DNA of 8,733 bases from Methanosphaera sp. (GCA_013330915.1 DUHK01000005.1:1-8733), one strand, 5' to 3'; shown: positions 1-7,198, counted from the stretch's first letter. Notes: a model not told the origin generated them from the letters alone. Numbers and translations: made by a program.

Positions 1-3000
1 TGGAAGCAGTCTTTACGAGTCATCTTCAAACTCTTCAACATTCACTGTTGAAAAACAGGATGTCAAAGTGATTTATGATGGTTTGGATGGAACGAAAGAG
101 GGAGCTAAAATAAAAGTTAACGGTACCTTACAGGATAAGAGTGCAAACGTAATTGCTAACAGTAAACTTAACGTGACAATTAACGGTAAAAAATACTCTG
201 TTAAAACTGATGCCAATGGTATGTTCAGTGTGGTTGGACAGGCCGGTGTTTTAGGCAAAAACAACATTACATTCCAATATGGTGGTAGCAAATACTATAA
301 TTCATATAAACTATCCAAGACATTTATTGTTTCAGAAAAAACCGATCCTGACATTCGTTTAAGTGGTTCTGAAATACATCCTGGAACAAGCAAAACATTC
401 TTTGCACTTCTTCCTTACGATGCAACAGGAACAGTGAGATTTAAAATCAATGATGATTACATTAGCGACAACCTAACGGTTCAGTACGGTCAGGTTCTTT
501 ATTCATATGTCATTCCTGAAACTTATTATATGGAAAAGTACACATTGTACCTTATGTATTCAGGAGACGATGAATATCAACCAAAAACCATGAATGTAAC
601 ATTGACTTTAACACCTGACGGAGGAAAAAGCAACGTTTCAATGAACATGAGCAATTTCACCATAAAATATTCCACAACAGGCAACATTACAGCATATCTT
701 AACGATAATGCATTTGGAATAGTACAGTTTGAAATTAACAATACAGACGTGTCTGAAAAAGTTAACGTGACATATGGTGTTGCAACATGGAATTATCTTG
801 CAAACCTTACCCCTGGTAATTACAAAGTCATTGCATCTTTCGGCGGAAATTACATGTATTATCCGTTTACAGTAAATTCCACACTCACAATAAGTAAGGC
901 AAATTCCAGCATAACAGTAAAAGGTATGGAAAACAAGGCTGGTAACACCACCTGGTTTGAAGCCAACACAACCGATGAATTTGGAAATCCTATAAATGAG
1001 ATGAACATTACTTTTAGCCTGAATGACATGGTTATAGGATCCAATCTCACAAACAGATATGGTGTGGCCAAACTGAATTACACTATACCTTCCACATTAT
1101 ACAACAAGACATATGACATAATCGCAACAAGTAGCCCTACCCCCACAGTTATGGGTTCTACAGGACAGGCAACACTGAAACTTTTACAGCTTAAGACAAA
1201 AACCGTTGTACCTAACATTTCAACTATTCCTGCAAAAAGCATAACAATCACAGCATCTATCGTTGACGAGTTTAACAACTCAGTTCCGAAAGGAAAGGTA
1301 ACGTTCAAAAAAGACAATGTAACCATTGTTACTGTTGACGTGGATAACGGATATGCAAAATATCAGTACGAAACCAACTATGAGACTACTCCTCTTAGTT
1401 ACATATCTGCAGATTATGTGGGAGATTGGAAGTATGACAATTCCAACGGAACAGGTACTTATAAGGTTACAAAACTAGGCACTACCATATCTGCAAGTTC
1501 CATAGATGCAAAACCTAACTCAGACATATTGTTTAGTGCCCGTATAACTGACGAGACACAAAATCATGTGACTGAAGGAAACGTTACATTTACCCTTGCA
1601 GGTAAGGTATTGGGTACTGTTGAAGTATCAAAAGGTAATGCAAGACTAAGATTTAACCTTGATTCATATGGTGTGGGAGAATACAGAATCAAATGTGATT
1701 ACCATGGTTCCAAAATATACAAAGAAAGCAGTAACACAAACACATTAACTGTTAAACGTTACGAAACTACAATTAAGGGAAGTCCTATTAATGCGGTTGT
1801 AGGTAACACCACAACAATTACATTGAATATCATGGATGAGGAAAAATACAACGTGAACGAGGGAATTGTAAACTATTATGTCAACAACGAGTTCATTGGT
1901 AGTGCAAACGTATCAAATGGAGTTTCATCAATAGAATATCTTGTTCCCAACAAGTATGATGGTAAGATTGTTAAATACTACGCAACCTATGTTAAAAATG
2001 ACATCTACGAATCCAGTTCATATACTGATACCCTAACGGTTTCACACCAGAAAATAGTATATGTCAGTCCATCAGGTTCAGATTCAAACCTTGGTGATGA
2101 AGCACATCCATTCAAGACAATTGAACACGCAATTAACCACATTACCCTCTTCGGTACCGTTTATCTTGCACCTGGAACATATTCTGCTTCAGGAATAGAA
2201 CTTAACAGTTCCATCAACATTATAGGTAGCGGCATGGACAAGACCATTATTGATGGTAAAAACAGTGGTAAACCTGTGTTCAACATAAGCAAAAGAAATG
2301 TAGTTCTTGGAATTGATGGAATAACAATCAAGAATGGTAAAAGTAACCTTGAATTTAGTGCCGGGGCAATAGTTACCTCCGGTAAATTGAACCTCGCAAA
2401 TTCAAGATTCGTTAATAATACCGGAAGTGGAAACTATTCCGGAGGAGCAATATATACAAACGGTATATTAAATGTAACAAATTGTAAATTTGAAAATAAC
2501 AAAGTAACAAACATCAACAGTCAGGGTGGAGCCATAAGAACATACAACAATATTACATACATAATCAACTGTACCTTTGACTCAAACAAGGTTACCGGAA
2601 GCAACACAACCGGAGGTTCGGTGATATTTGGTGATTCTAGTGACATCATAATAAATGGCACAACATTTACCAAAAACAGTGTGACTGGTACGTATGTTAC
2701 TGGTGGAGTAATCAGAACAGTTTACGGAGACATTGTAATTGATAACAGTACCTTCAAAAACAACAACGTCAAAGCAACATACTTTGCAACAGGGGGAGTT
2801 ATCGGATCCATAGGTACAGGTATATCAATACTCAATTCAGAGTTCACCTCAAACGTGCTTAATTCAACAAATAACGGTGGAGGAAGTGTAATCTACACCG
2901 AAAGTGCCGCACTAGATATTAAAAACTCCAAGTTAAATTCAAATAAAGTATATGGAAAAGAAGCTTATGGTGGTGTATTATACGCTTTCAAAGCAGTTGT

Positions 3001-3448
3001 AACATTAATTTCAAATGAAATAAACAACAACACCCTAACTGCTACAGACAACGGATTGGGTGGAGCAGTATACATCAACTACGGAAACATGAGCGTTGAA
3101 AAAACTAAATTTGCCGGTAATATTATTAAAGCAAAAGAAGTAGCATTGGCAGGAGCAATATATTCTAATTCAAACGTTACAATTGAAACGTCAAGCTTTG
3201 AAAACAATAACATTAATGCAAGTAATCTTGGTGGTGGTGCCATAGCAAGTATGGGTAATTTAACTGTTAGTCAGACAAACTTCATTAATAACTACGCTTA
3301 CAATGCAGGAAATGCAATTACTTCAACCAGTACAGCCAAAAATGATATTGAAGACAATTACTGGAATTCAAACAGTCCTTCATGGGACAATCTCCTGAAC
3401 GGTTTATCCAAACCTGATTCATATTCAAAAACAAAGTTTAATGTTTAG
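1..3448 (+). CDS. Adhesin-like surface protein, Ig-like repeats plus right-handed beta-helix (5' partial)
   Basis: The reading frame is open from base 2 and has no start of its own here: GSSLYESSSNSS precedes the GTG at 68, so the N-terminus and any signal peptide lie outside the window. About 1,148 residues are visible. Up to about 2045 there are roughly seven Ig-like beta-sandwich domains of 80-100 residues (Big_3-like), each with a G-x-V-x-F strand and closing in T-L-T-V-type strands. At about 2059 YVSPSGSDSN followed by PFKTIEHAI marks the start of a pectate-lyase-like parallel beta-helix. About 12 turns follow, each with a GGAI/GGVI/GGSV-type motif every 27-30 residues, ending near 3310. 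The short tail carries NDIEDNYWNSNSP and then stops, with no transmembrane anchor or sortase-type motif. The protein is rich in Asn, Thr and Ser with many N-x-S/T sequons. By family it should be exported and mediate cell-surface or host/microbe contact. The ligand is unknown, and beta-helix enzymatic activity cannot be excluded. Confidence 0.9.
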   Translation, partial: GSSLYESSSNSSTFTVEKQDVKVIYDGLDGTKEGAKIKVNGTLQDKSANVIANSKLNVTINGKKYSVKTDANGMFSVVGQAGVLGKNNITFQYGGSKYYNSYKLSKTFIVSEKTDPDIRLSGSEIHPGTSKTFFALLPYDATGTVRFKINDDYISDNLTVQYGQVLYSYVIPETYYMEKYTLYLMYSGDDEYQPKTMNVTLTLTPDGGKSNVSMNMSNFTIKYSTTGNITAYLNDNAFGIVQFEINNTDVSEKVNVTYGVATWNYLANLTPGNYKVIASFGGNYMYYPFTVNSTLTISKANSSITVKGMENKAGNTTWFEANTTDEFGNPINEMNITFSLNDMVIGSNLTNRYGVAKLNYTIPSTLYNKTYDIIATSSPTPTVMGSTGQATLKLLQLKTKTVVPNISTIPAKSITITASIVDEFNNSVPKGKVTFKKDNVTIVTVDVDNGYAKYQYETNYETTPLSYISADYVGDWKYDNSNGTGTYKVTKLGTTISASSIDAKPNSDILFSARITDETQNHVTEGNVTFTLAGKVLGTVEVSKGNARLRFNLDSYGVGEYRIKCDYHGSKIYKESSNTNTLTVKRYETTIKGSPINAVVGNTTTITLNIMDEEKYNVNEGIVNYYVNNEFIGSANVSNGVSSIEYLVPNKYDGKIVKYYATYVKNDIYESSSYTDTLTVSHQKIVYVSPSGSDSNLGDEAHPFKTIEHAINHITLFGTVYLAPGTYSASGIELNSSINIIGSGMDKTIIDGKNSGKPVFNISKRNVVLGIDGITIKNGKSNLEFSAGAIVTSGKLNLANSRFVNNTGSGNYSGGAIYTNGILNVTNCKFENNKVTNINSQGGAIRTYNNITYIINCTFDSNKVTGSNTTGGSVIFGDSSDIIINGTTFTKNSVTGTYVTGGVIRTVYGDIVIDNSTFKNNNVKATYFATGGVIGSIGTGISILNSEFTSNVLNSTNNGGGSVIYTESAALDIKNSKLNSNKVYGKEAYGGVLYAFKAVVTLISNEINNNTLTATDNGLGGAVYINYGNMSVEKTKFAGNIIKAKEVALAGAIYSNSNVTIETSSFENNNINASNLGGGAIASMGNLTVSQTNFINNYAYNAGNAITSTSTAKNDIEDNYWNSNSPSWDNLLNGLSKPDSYSKTKFNV

Positions 3449-3499
3449 AATTAATATTTTTTAATTCTATTTTATTTTTTTTATTATATTTTTATTTGC
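3446..3499 (+). terminator. Hairpin plus T-tract terminator overlapping the adhesin stop codon
   Basis: A perfect 9-bp inverted repeat, TAGAATTAA and TTAATTCTA, separated by six bases, begins at the TAG stop itself (3446-3454 and 3461-3469). It is followed by about 30 bases that are nearly all T. Archaeal RNA polymerase terminates on U-tracts with or without a hairpin, so this is a good terminator. The stem is AT-only apart from one G-C pair. Confidence 0.6.
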
Positions 3500-3558
3500 T
3501 TAAAAATCTATTTTTCATATAGTTTTATCAACAAAAGTTTAAAACAAGGCATGTTATT

Positions 3559-3566
3559 TTTATATA
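3559..3566 (+). promoter_or_regulatory. Candidate TATA box upstream of the DUS-like gene
   Basis: TTTATATA matches the box A consensus of Methanobacteriaceae. Transcription would start about 25 bases downstream, near 3587, leaving a leader of about 100 nt before the ATG at 3693. A weaker alternative, GTATAATTATAT near 3644-3655, would give a shorter leader. The rest of the 3500-3692 spacer shows only AT-rich sequence. Confidence 0.35.
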
Positions 3567-3692
3567 AGAGAATTAATAGAGATATAAGCAATTAAATCTA
3601 AGGATAACTATTTAAATCTAATTGTATTTTAATAAAATAAATTGTATAATTATATTGTATCAACATAAAAATTTGACAAAGGTAGTGTAAGC

Positions 3693-4424
3693 ATGAACGT
3701 ATTATCAGCAATGGCAGGAATCAATGACGGTGAATTCTGTAAAAAATTTACAAAACAGGGAGTTGACATGATAACTCTCGGTGGATTTAACATGGACGTG
3801 CCAACATTCAAGGCAGGACTTGAAAATATAACCAACGATCGAAAGGAATTTTTCACCTGTCCACACCACTTATCAGAAGATATTGATGAATTTATAGCAA
3901 GCATAAGAGAATACAATCCACAATGGAATGGAAAAATCAGTGTAAACTTAAGGGCAACAACCCCCGAACCATTTGCACTATTATATAAAAATGAAAATAT
4001 AGACGTCATAGAAATCAATGCACACTGTAGACAAGCACCAATGCTGGAGGCAAAAACGGGAGAATATCTGCTTTCAAATCCAAAAGTATTGGCAGACATG
4101 CTGGAAGAAGTTACCACAAACTCAAACAAAGAGGTCAGCGTTAAAATTAGAACTAACGTAGATGGTGTGGATACTTTTGAAATAGTTGAACTAATAGAAT
4201 CATACAATGTAAAATATTTGCATGTTGATGCAACAAACCCTGGAGTGAATTGTGCAGATTATGACACACTAAACAAAATCTGTGGCAAAACCAGCAAACA
4301 CGTGATAGGAAACAACTCTGTAAGGACACATGAAGATTACATGAAAATGCTTGATAATGGAGCCCAAAGTGTTTCTGTTGCAAGAGCAGCACTTGAGGGA
4401 GATATTGACCACATATTTATTTAA
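3693..4424 (+). CDS. Archaeal TIM-barrel protein related to dihydrouridine synthase / NifR3 (putative flavoprotein)
   Basis: This 243-residue protein resembles the short archaeal family related to NifR3/DUS flavoenzymes. What is seen: the N-terminal SAMAGINDGEFC is like the PMAGVTD start of DUS proteins. EINAHCRQ at residues 108-114 places Cys112 where DUS enzymes carry the catalytic Cys of NxGCP. VKIR (150-153) matches the FMN/substrate lysine strand VKxR. VIGNNSV (204-210) and GAQSVSVARAALEGD (223-237) match the C-terminal phosphate-binding strands and GRAA motif. An FMN-binding (beta/alpha)8 barrel is therefore likely. It lacks the C-terminal helical tRNA-binding domain of full-length DUS enzymes, so tRNA reduction is uncertain. 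The substrate is unknown. The ATG at 3693 has a weak upstream AAAGGT and fits the family N-terminus. The marker-9-like gene follows 191 bp later on the same strand, which suggests linked function. Confidence 0.8.
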   Translation: MNVLSAMAGINDGEFCKKFTKQGVDMITLGGFNMDVPTFKAGLENITNDRKEFFTCPHHLSEDIDEFIASIREYNPQWNGKISVNLRATTPEPFALLYKNENIDVIEINAHCRQAPMLEAKTGEYLLSNPKVLADMLEEVTTNSNKEVSVKIRTNVDGVDTFEIVELIESYNVKYLHVDATNPGVNCADYDTLNKICGKTSKHVIGNNSVRTHEDYMKMLDNGAQSVSVARAALEGDIDHIFI

Positions 4425-4533
4425 ACACGCCACTAACCCCCTTTTAACACTTATTTTTAGCATGTTGATTTTATTAAAGGAATATTTTTCTAACAATTAG
4501 TAAAATTATTATAGTATCAGTAACATAATAAAT

Positions 4534-4541
4534 TTTATATA
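4534..4541 (+). promoter_or_regulatory. TATA box for the marker-9-like gene
   Basis: TTTATATA lies 75 bases upstream of the ATG at 4616. The expected start of transcription is near 4560-4565, giving a leader of about 50 nt that holds a strong Shine-Dalgarno sequence. This suggests the gene has its own promoter rather than relying only on the DUS-like gene upstream. Confidence 0.5.
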
Positions 4542-4601
4542 TGAAAAATGAACGAAGATATGAAAAAAATTCATAATAATAATTTAGAACACAATTTAAT
4601 T

Positions 4602-4610
4602 AAGGAGTGA
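4602..4610 (+). promoter_or_regulatory. Shine-Dalgarno site that fixes the start at 4616
   Basis: AAGGAGTGA pairs well with the 3' end of archaeal 16S rRNA. Its GGAG core ends eight bases before the ATG at 4616. The in-frame GTG at 4607 lies inside this site and so is not the start. Confidence 0.7.
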
Positions 4611-4615
4611 TATTG

Positions 4616-5098
4616 ATGGGATGGGAAGATGCACCAGCTCATGTATGTAGAGGAGGAGATGCCAGAGGACTTGCATTCTGTTGTCCACCGGTTAAACCAT
4701 GTCCAGTACATACAAAACTTGCTGAAGTAGGATTAAGTCCACAGGAATTTGTAAATATTAAACAGGAATTTGGAAGTAAAACAAAACTCGGTGCAGGAGC
4801 CGCAACTTGTTTTGGTTCACTTGTTTGGTGTTGTAAAGATTCAAAACCATGTCCATTAAGAGACATGGAACTTGAAGCAAACGGAATATCTCACGACGAA
4901 TATATGACACTTAAAAAACAGTTATCTGAAGAAATTCTTAAACATACAAATCTCAACACAGTAACTTATTCAGAAGATGACATAAAATCATTGGCAGAAA
5001 CATTTAACATTACAGTTGATGAAGCAAAACAGGCTTTGGAAGATTCCGGAAACGATTTGAAAACTGCAATTAAAAACCTAAGACTTAAAAGTTTATGA
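4616..5098 (+). CDS. Methanogenesis marker 9-type Cys-rich protein with C-terminal UBA-like domain
   Basis: This is a 160-residue soluble protein. Residues 11-30 (CRGGDARGLAFCCPPVKPCP) are recognised as the hallmark of the putative methanogenesis marker 9 domain, which is reported from methanogen genomes and has no established function. Eight cysteines (11, 22, 23, 29, 65, 72, 73, 79) fall into two matching sets, each containing CC-x3-KPCP. Each set is followed by a similar helix: G-L-S-x-x-E-F-x-x-I-K at 39-49 and G-I-S-x-x-E-Y-x-x-L-K at 90-100. The N-terminal two thirds is therefore a tandem duplication with a period of about 50 residues. A metal or iron-sulfur cluster site is inferred from the cysteines. 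Residues about 118-157 (DDIKSLAETFNITVDEAKQA onward, ending in DLKTAIKNL) resemble the UBA-like domain of archaeal nascent-polypeptide-associated complex, suggesting a protein-binding tail. There is no signal peptide or membrane segment. It lies between the DUS-like gene and the tetrapyrrole genes. Confidence 0.75.
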   Translation: MGWEDAPAHVCRGGDARGLAFCCPPVKPCPVHTKLAEVGLSPQEFVNIKQEFGSKTKLGAGAATCFGSLVWCCKDSKPCPLRDMELEANGISHDEYMTLKKQLSEEILKHTNLNTVTYSEDDIKSLAETFNITVDEAKQALEDSGNDLKTAIKNLRLKSL

Positions 5099-5124
5099 TT
5101 AAACTTTTAGTCATACCTTTTTTT
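5082..5124 (+). terminator. Hairpin plus T7 terminator overlapping the marker-9 stop codon
   Basis: TAAAAGTTTA (5086-5095) and TAAACTTTTA (5100-5109) form a perfect 10-bp stem around the loop TGAT. Past a single bulged T, the stem is extended by GAC (5082-5084) pairing with GTC (5110-5112). The TGA stop starts the loop. A run of seven Ts follows at 5118-5124. It sits only 33 bp before the next start codon. Confidence 0.6.
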
Positions 5125-5132
5125 ATAATATA
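5122..5132 (+). promoter_or_regulatory. Candidate TATA box for the precorrin-2 dehydrogenase gene
   Basis: TTTATAATATA begins inside the T-tract of the preceding terminator. A start about 25 bases downstream would fall near 5150, giving a leader of only a few bases, or a nearly leaderless mRNA. A weak GAGATG at 5146-5151 could still act as a ribosome site in longer transcripts. Confidence 0.4.
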
Positions 5133-5156
5133 TTACCTAAATTTAGAGATGTTAAT

Positions 5157-5792
5157 ATGGGACTTACATCATTATTTCTTGAGATGAAGGATAAGCACGT
5201 GCTGATTATTGGAACTGGGGGTGTAGGCATTCGCAGAGCAAGACGTTTTCTGGATGCCGATGCCAAAGTCAGCATAATCTCACATGGCCTTGATACTGAA
5301 ATTAAGGAAGAATTTACCAGAAAGGGTGCAATATTTTATGGTGATGAGGAACGAGACAGGCTGCTTGATGAATGTGACCTGGTGGTTGTTGCAACAAACG
5401 ATCTAGAACTGAATGATGAACTTGCCCGTAGAGCCCGTGACAAGCTTGTTAACTGTGCAAGTGATATTGAGCTGAGCAACGTTATTGTTCCATCCACGTT
5501 TGAATTAGGTAACGTTACTGTATCATTATATACTGGTTCTCGAAGTCCTATGATGGCCAAGGAGTTAAGAAAGAAAATTCAAAGCGTGATTACCCATGAA
5601 GATGTGCTTAACATCGAACTTCAAGACAGAATAAGAGAATCATTAAAACAAAATATTCCCACCCAGGAAGAGAGAAAAAAATTGATGAACGAAATCAGGA
5701 AAGACAAAACCGTTCAAAAATTCATTGGTGAAAATGATATTGAATCGGCAGTGAAATACGTTCAAAAAGAACTTATTTTTAAGAAAAAATAG
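5157..5792 (+). CDS. Precorrin-2 dehydrogenase / sirohydrochlorin chelatase (Met8 / CysG N-terminal type)
   Basis: The 211-residue protein matches the length of stand-alone Met8/SirC-type enzymes, which oxidise precorrin-2 to sirohydrochlorin with NAD and in some cases also insert iron to give siroheme. A Rossmann fold opens the protein: VLIIGTGGVGIRRARRFLDA includes the glycine motif GTGGVG at 19-24. VVVATNDLELN (77-87) is the typical second nucleotide-binding edge. NCASDIELSNVIVPS (99-113) carries Asp103 at the position of the proposed catalytic aspartate of CysG/Met8, and TGSRSPMMAKELRKKI (126-141) is the conserved dimerisation/chelatase segment. The C-terminal uroporphyrinogen methyltransferase domain of full CysG is absent, as usual in archaea. 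In a methanogen the product feeds nickel insertion for coenzyme F430, and siroheme. hemA follows on the same strand after 120 bp, so the two genes form a pathway pair. Start choice: an ATG with a weak GAGATG five bases upstream. Confidence 0.88.
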   Translation: MGLTSLFLEMKDKHVLIIGTGGVGIRRARRFLDADAKVSIISHGLDTEIKEEFTRKGAIFYGDEERDRLLDECDLVVVATNDLELNDELARRARDKLVNCASDIELSNVIVPSTFELGNVTVSLYTGSRSPMMAKELRKKIQSVITHEDVLNIELQDRIRESLKQNIPTQEERKKLMNEIRKDKTVQKFIGENDIESAVKYVQKELIFKKK

Positions 5793-5834
5793 TTGAATAA
5801 AGAGATATTGTAAAATTTAAGTATGATTAAAGAA

Positions 5835-5842
5835 AAATATAA
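5835..5842 (+). promoter_or_regulatory. Weak candidate TATA box for hemA
   Basis: AAATATAA is the best box A-like match in the 120-bp spacer before hemA. A start near 5862 would give a leader of about 50 nt. Co-transcription with the upstream gene is also possible because no convincing terminator separates them. Confidence 0.3.
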
Positions 5843-5880
5843 TCTTAGAATAAACTACCGATTAATGGAATAAAAAAAAT

Positions 5881-5900
5881 ATTCAATAACTCAATTGAAT
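5881..5900 (+). promoter_or_regulatory. Inverted repeat abutting the hemA Shine-Dalgarno site
   Basis: ATTCAAT (5881-5887) and ATTGAAT (5894-5900) are perfect inverted arms around AACTCA. The right arm ends one base before the AGGAG ribosome site. It could be an operator half-site pair or a leader hairpin affecting translation. In such AT-rich DNA a 7-bp repeat may also be chance. Confidence 0.35.
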
Positions 5901-5901
5901 G

Positions 5902-5906
5902 AGGAG
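5902..5906 (+). promoter_or_regulatory. hemA Shine-Dalgarno site that fixes the start at 5913
   Basis: AGGAG lies six bases before the ATG at 5913. The in-frame TTG at 5895 would place this site inside the coding region, so the ATG is preferred. The resulting N-terminus, MLINIRIDFK, is also typical of the family. Confidence 0.7.
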
Positions 5907-5912
5907 ATATGG

Positions 5913-7106
5913 ATGCTGATTAACATTAGAATTGATTTTAAAATAGCCGACATAGGATCAATGGAAAACTCATATGAAAAATTAGATGCACTCAATGAAA
6001 AAGTACACAACGAAGCGAAAGTCCTAGAAGAAGTTAAAATAAAAACATGCAACAGATACGAAATATACCTGATTACAGAAGAAGACATAAACATACCTAC
6101 TACTACATTCATAGTGGAAAAAGGCGATAATGCAATAAACCACCTGTTAAGGCTTGCTTCAGGTCTTGAATCCATGATAATGGGTGAAGACCAGATTCTT
6201 GGACAAATTAAAGATGCACGTAAAAAGGCTATTAAAGAGGAAACAATCGGTCCAAAACTGGAAAAGGTTTTCACAAAGGCAATACATGTAGGTCAGTCCA
6301 TAAGAAAAAACACCCACATAAACGAAGGTGGAGTGTCAGTTGGTAGTGGAGCAGTAGAACTGATTGAAGAAAAATATGGAAGCCTGAAAGGAAAAAATGT
6401 CCTCATTGTAGGTGCAGGTGAAATGGGAACTGTAGTTGCAAAGGCATTACTTGACAAAGAAACCAATGCCATTGTTGTTGCAAACAGAACATTTGACAAA
6501 GCACAGCAGTTAGCAGAGGATCTTGACGGACTGGCAATTAGATTTAAGAAAATGGATGACACATTACATAAAATTGACATACTTATAAGTGCTACAGGAG
6601 CTCCCCATCCACTAATCAACAAGAAGAGACTGTCATTTTTACCGCCGGACCACCTTGAAAATATGATAATGCTCGACCTTGCAAACCCTCGTGACATTGA
6701 AGATGATGTTAGAGAACTGAAAGTCCAGTTGTATAACCTTGATGACTTAAGATACATCAGGGACAAGAACGTTGAAAAACGTGTGAAAGAAGCTGAAAAA
6801 GCAGAAATTATCATTGCAGAGGAAACTGTTTTGTTAAAGGATGCTCTTAAACAGATGGAAATTACTCCCATACTCTCATCAATGAATGTTGAAGCAGAAA
6901 AGATAAGAAAATCAGAACTTGAAAAAACCTTGCACATGATTGACATATCAGACAAGGATGCCAAAAAATTGGATTCCCTGACACACAGTATTGTGGATAA
7001 AATGATGTTTAACATCATCAGAAATCTTAAACAGGCAGTAAGTAACGATGATGATGAAACAATACGTGCCGCCAAGAAGATTTTGATTGAATATTCAAAA
7101 GAATAA
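5913..7106 (+). CDS. hemA: Glutamyl-tRNA reductase
   Basis: HemA reduces glutamyl-tRNA(Glu) with NADPH to glutamate-1-semialdehyde, the first committed step of C5-pathway tetrapyrrole synthesis, here for F430, siroheme and corrinoids. The 397-residue length fits the family. The catalytic domain holds KTCNRYEIY with the thioester-forming Cys46. HLLRLASGLESMIMGEDQIL (77-96) is the most conserved family block, with His77 and the GEDQIL signature. A linker, HINEGGVSVGSGAVEL (135-150), precedes the NADPH-binding Rossmann domain with VLIVGAGEMG (163-172), ANRT (190-193) and ISATGAPHPLI (225-235). MLDLANPRDIE (253-263) closes that domain. The charged C-terminal part from about residue 285 is the helical dimerisation domain. 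All key residues are present, so the enzyme should be active. It lies 120 bp after the precorrin-2 dehydrogenase gene, which acts later in the same pathway. A small inverted repeat directly before the ribosome site may be regulatory. Confidence 0.95.
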   Translation: MLINIRIDFKIADIGSMENSYEKLDALNEKVHNEAKVLEEVKIKTCNRYEIYLITEEDINIPTTTFIVEKGDNAINHLLRLASGLESMIMGEDQILGQIKDARKKAIKEETIGPKLEKVFTKAIHVGQSIRKNTHINEGGVSVGSGAVELIEEKYGSLKGKNVLIVGAGEMGTVVAKALLDKETNAIVVANRTFDKAQQLAEDLDGLAIRFKKMDDTLHKIDILISATGAPHPLINKKRLSFLPPDHLENMIMLDLANPRDIEDDVRELKVQLYNLDDLRYIRDKNVEKRVKEAEKAEIIIAEETVLLKDALKQMEITPILSSMNVEAEKIRKSELEKTLHMIDISDKDAKKLDSLTHSIVDKMMFNIIRNLKQAVSNDDDETIRAAKKILIEYSKE

Positions 7107-7198
7107 AACCATTCAATGATCTCTTTTATGAAAATGATTTGAATAAGGTTTATTAATCCAAATAAAAATCCAATTTGCCATATCTACGGTAGCCATAT

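Noticed and set aside
68..70. GTG at 68 as the adhesin start
   Set aside because: The frame is open to base 2 with Ser/Asn-rich residues of the same character, and there is no ribosome site. The gene simply begins before the window.
3650..4207. 185-residue open frame on the minus strand
   Set aside because: It is antisense to the DUS-like gene, whose family motifs are clear. The protein has low-complexity shadow composition.
4541..4576. Eleven-codon upstream frame starting at 4541
   Set aside because: It overlaps the TATA box and lies upstream of the expected transcription start, so it is unlikely to be translated.
4607..4609. GTG at 4607 as the start of the marker-9-type gene
   Set aside because: It overlaps the Shine-Dalgarno site that serves the ATG at 4616.
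5895..5897. TTG at 5895 as the hemA start
   Set aside because: It would place the AGGAG ribosome site inside the gene. The ATG at 5913 has ideal spacing and gives the usual N-terminus.
6293..7075. 260-residue open frame on the minus strand
   Set aside because: It lies wholly antisense to hemA and is Ser/Leu-rich shadow translation without a recognisable motif or ribosome site.
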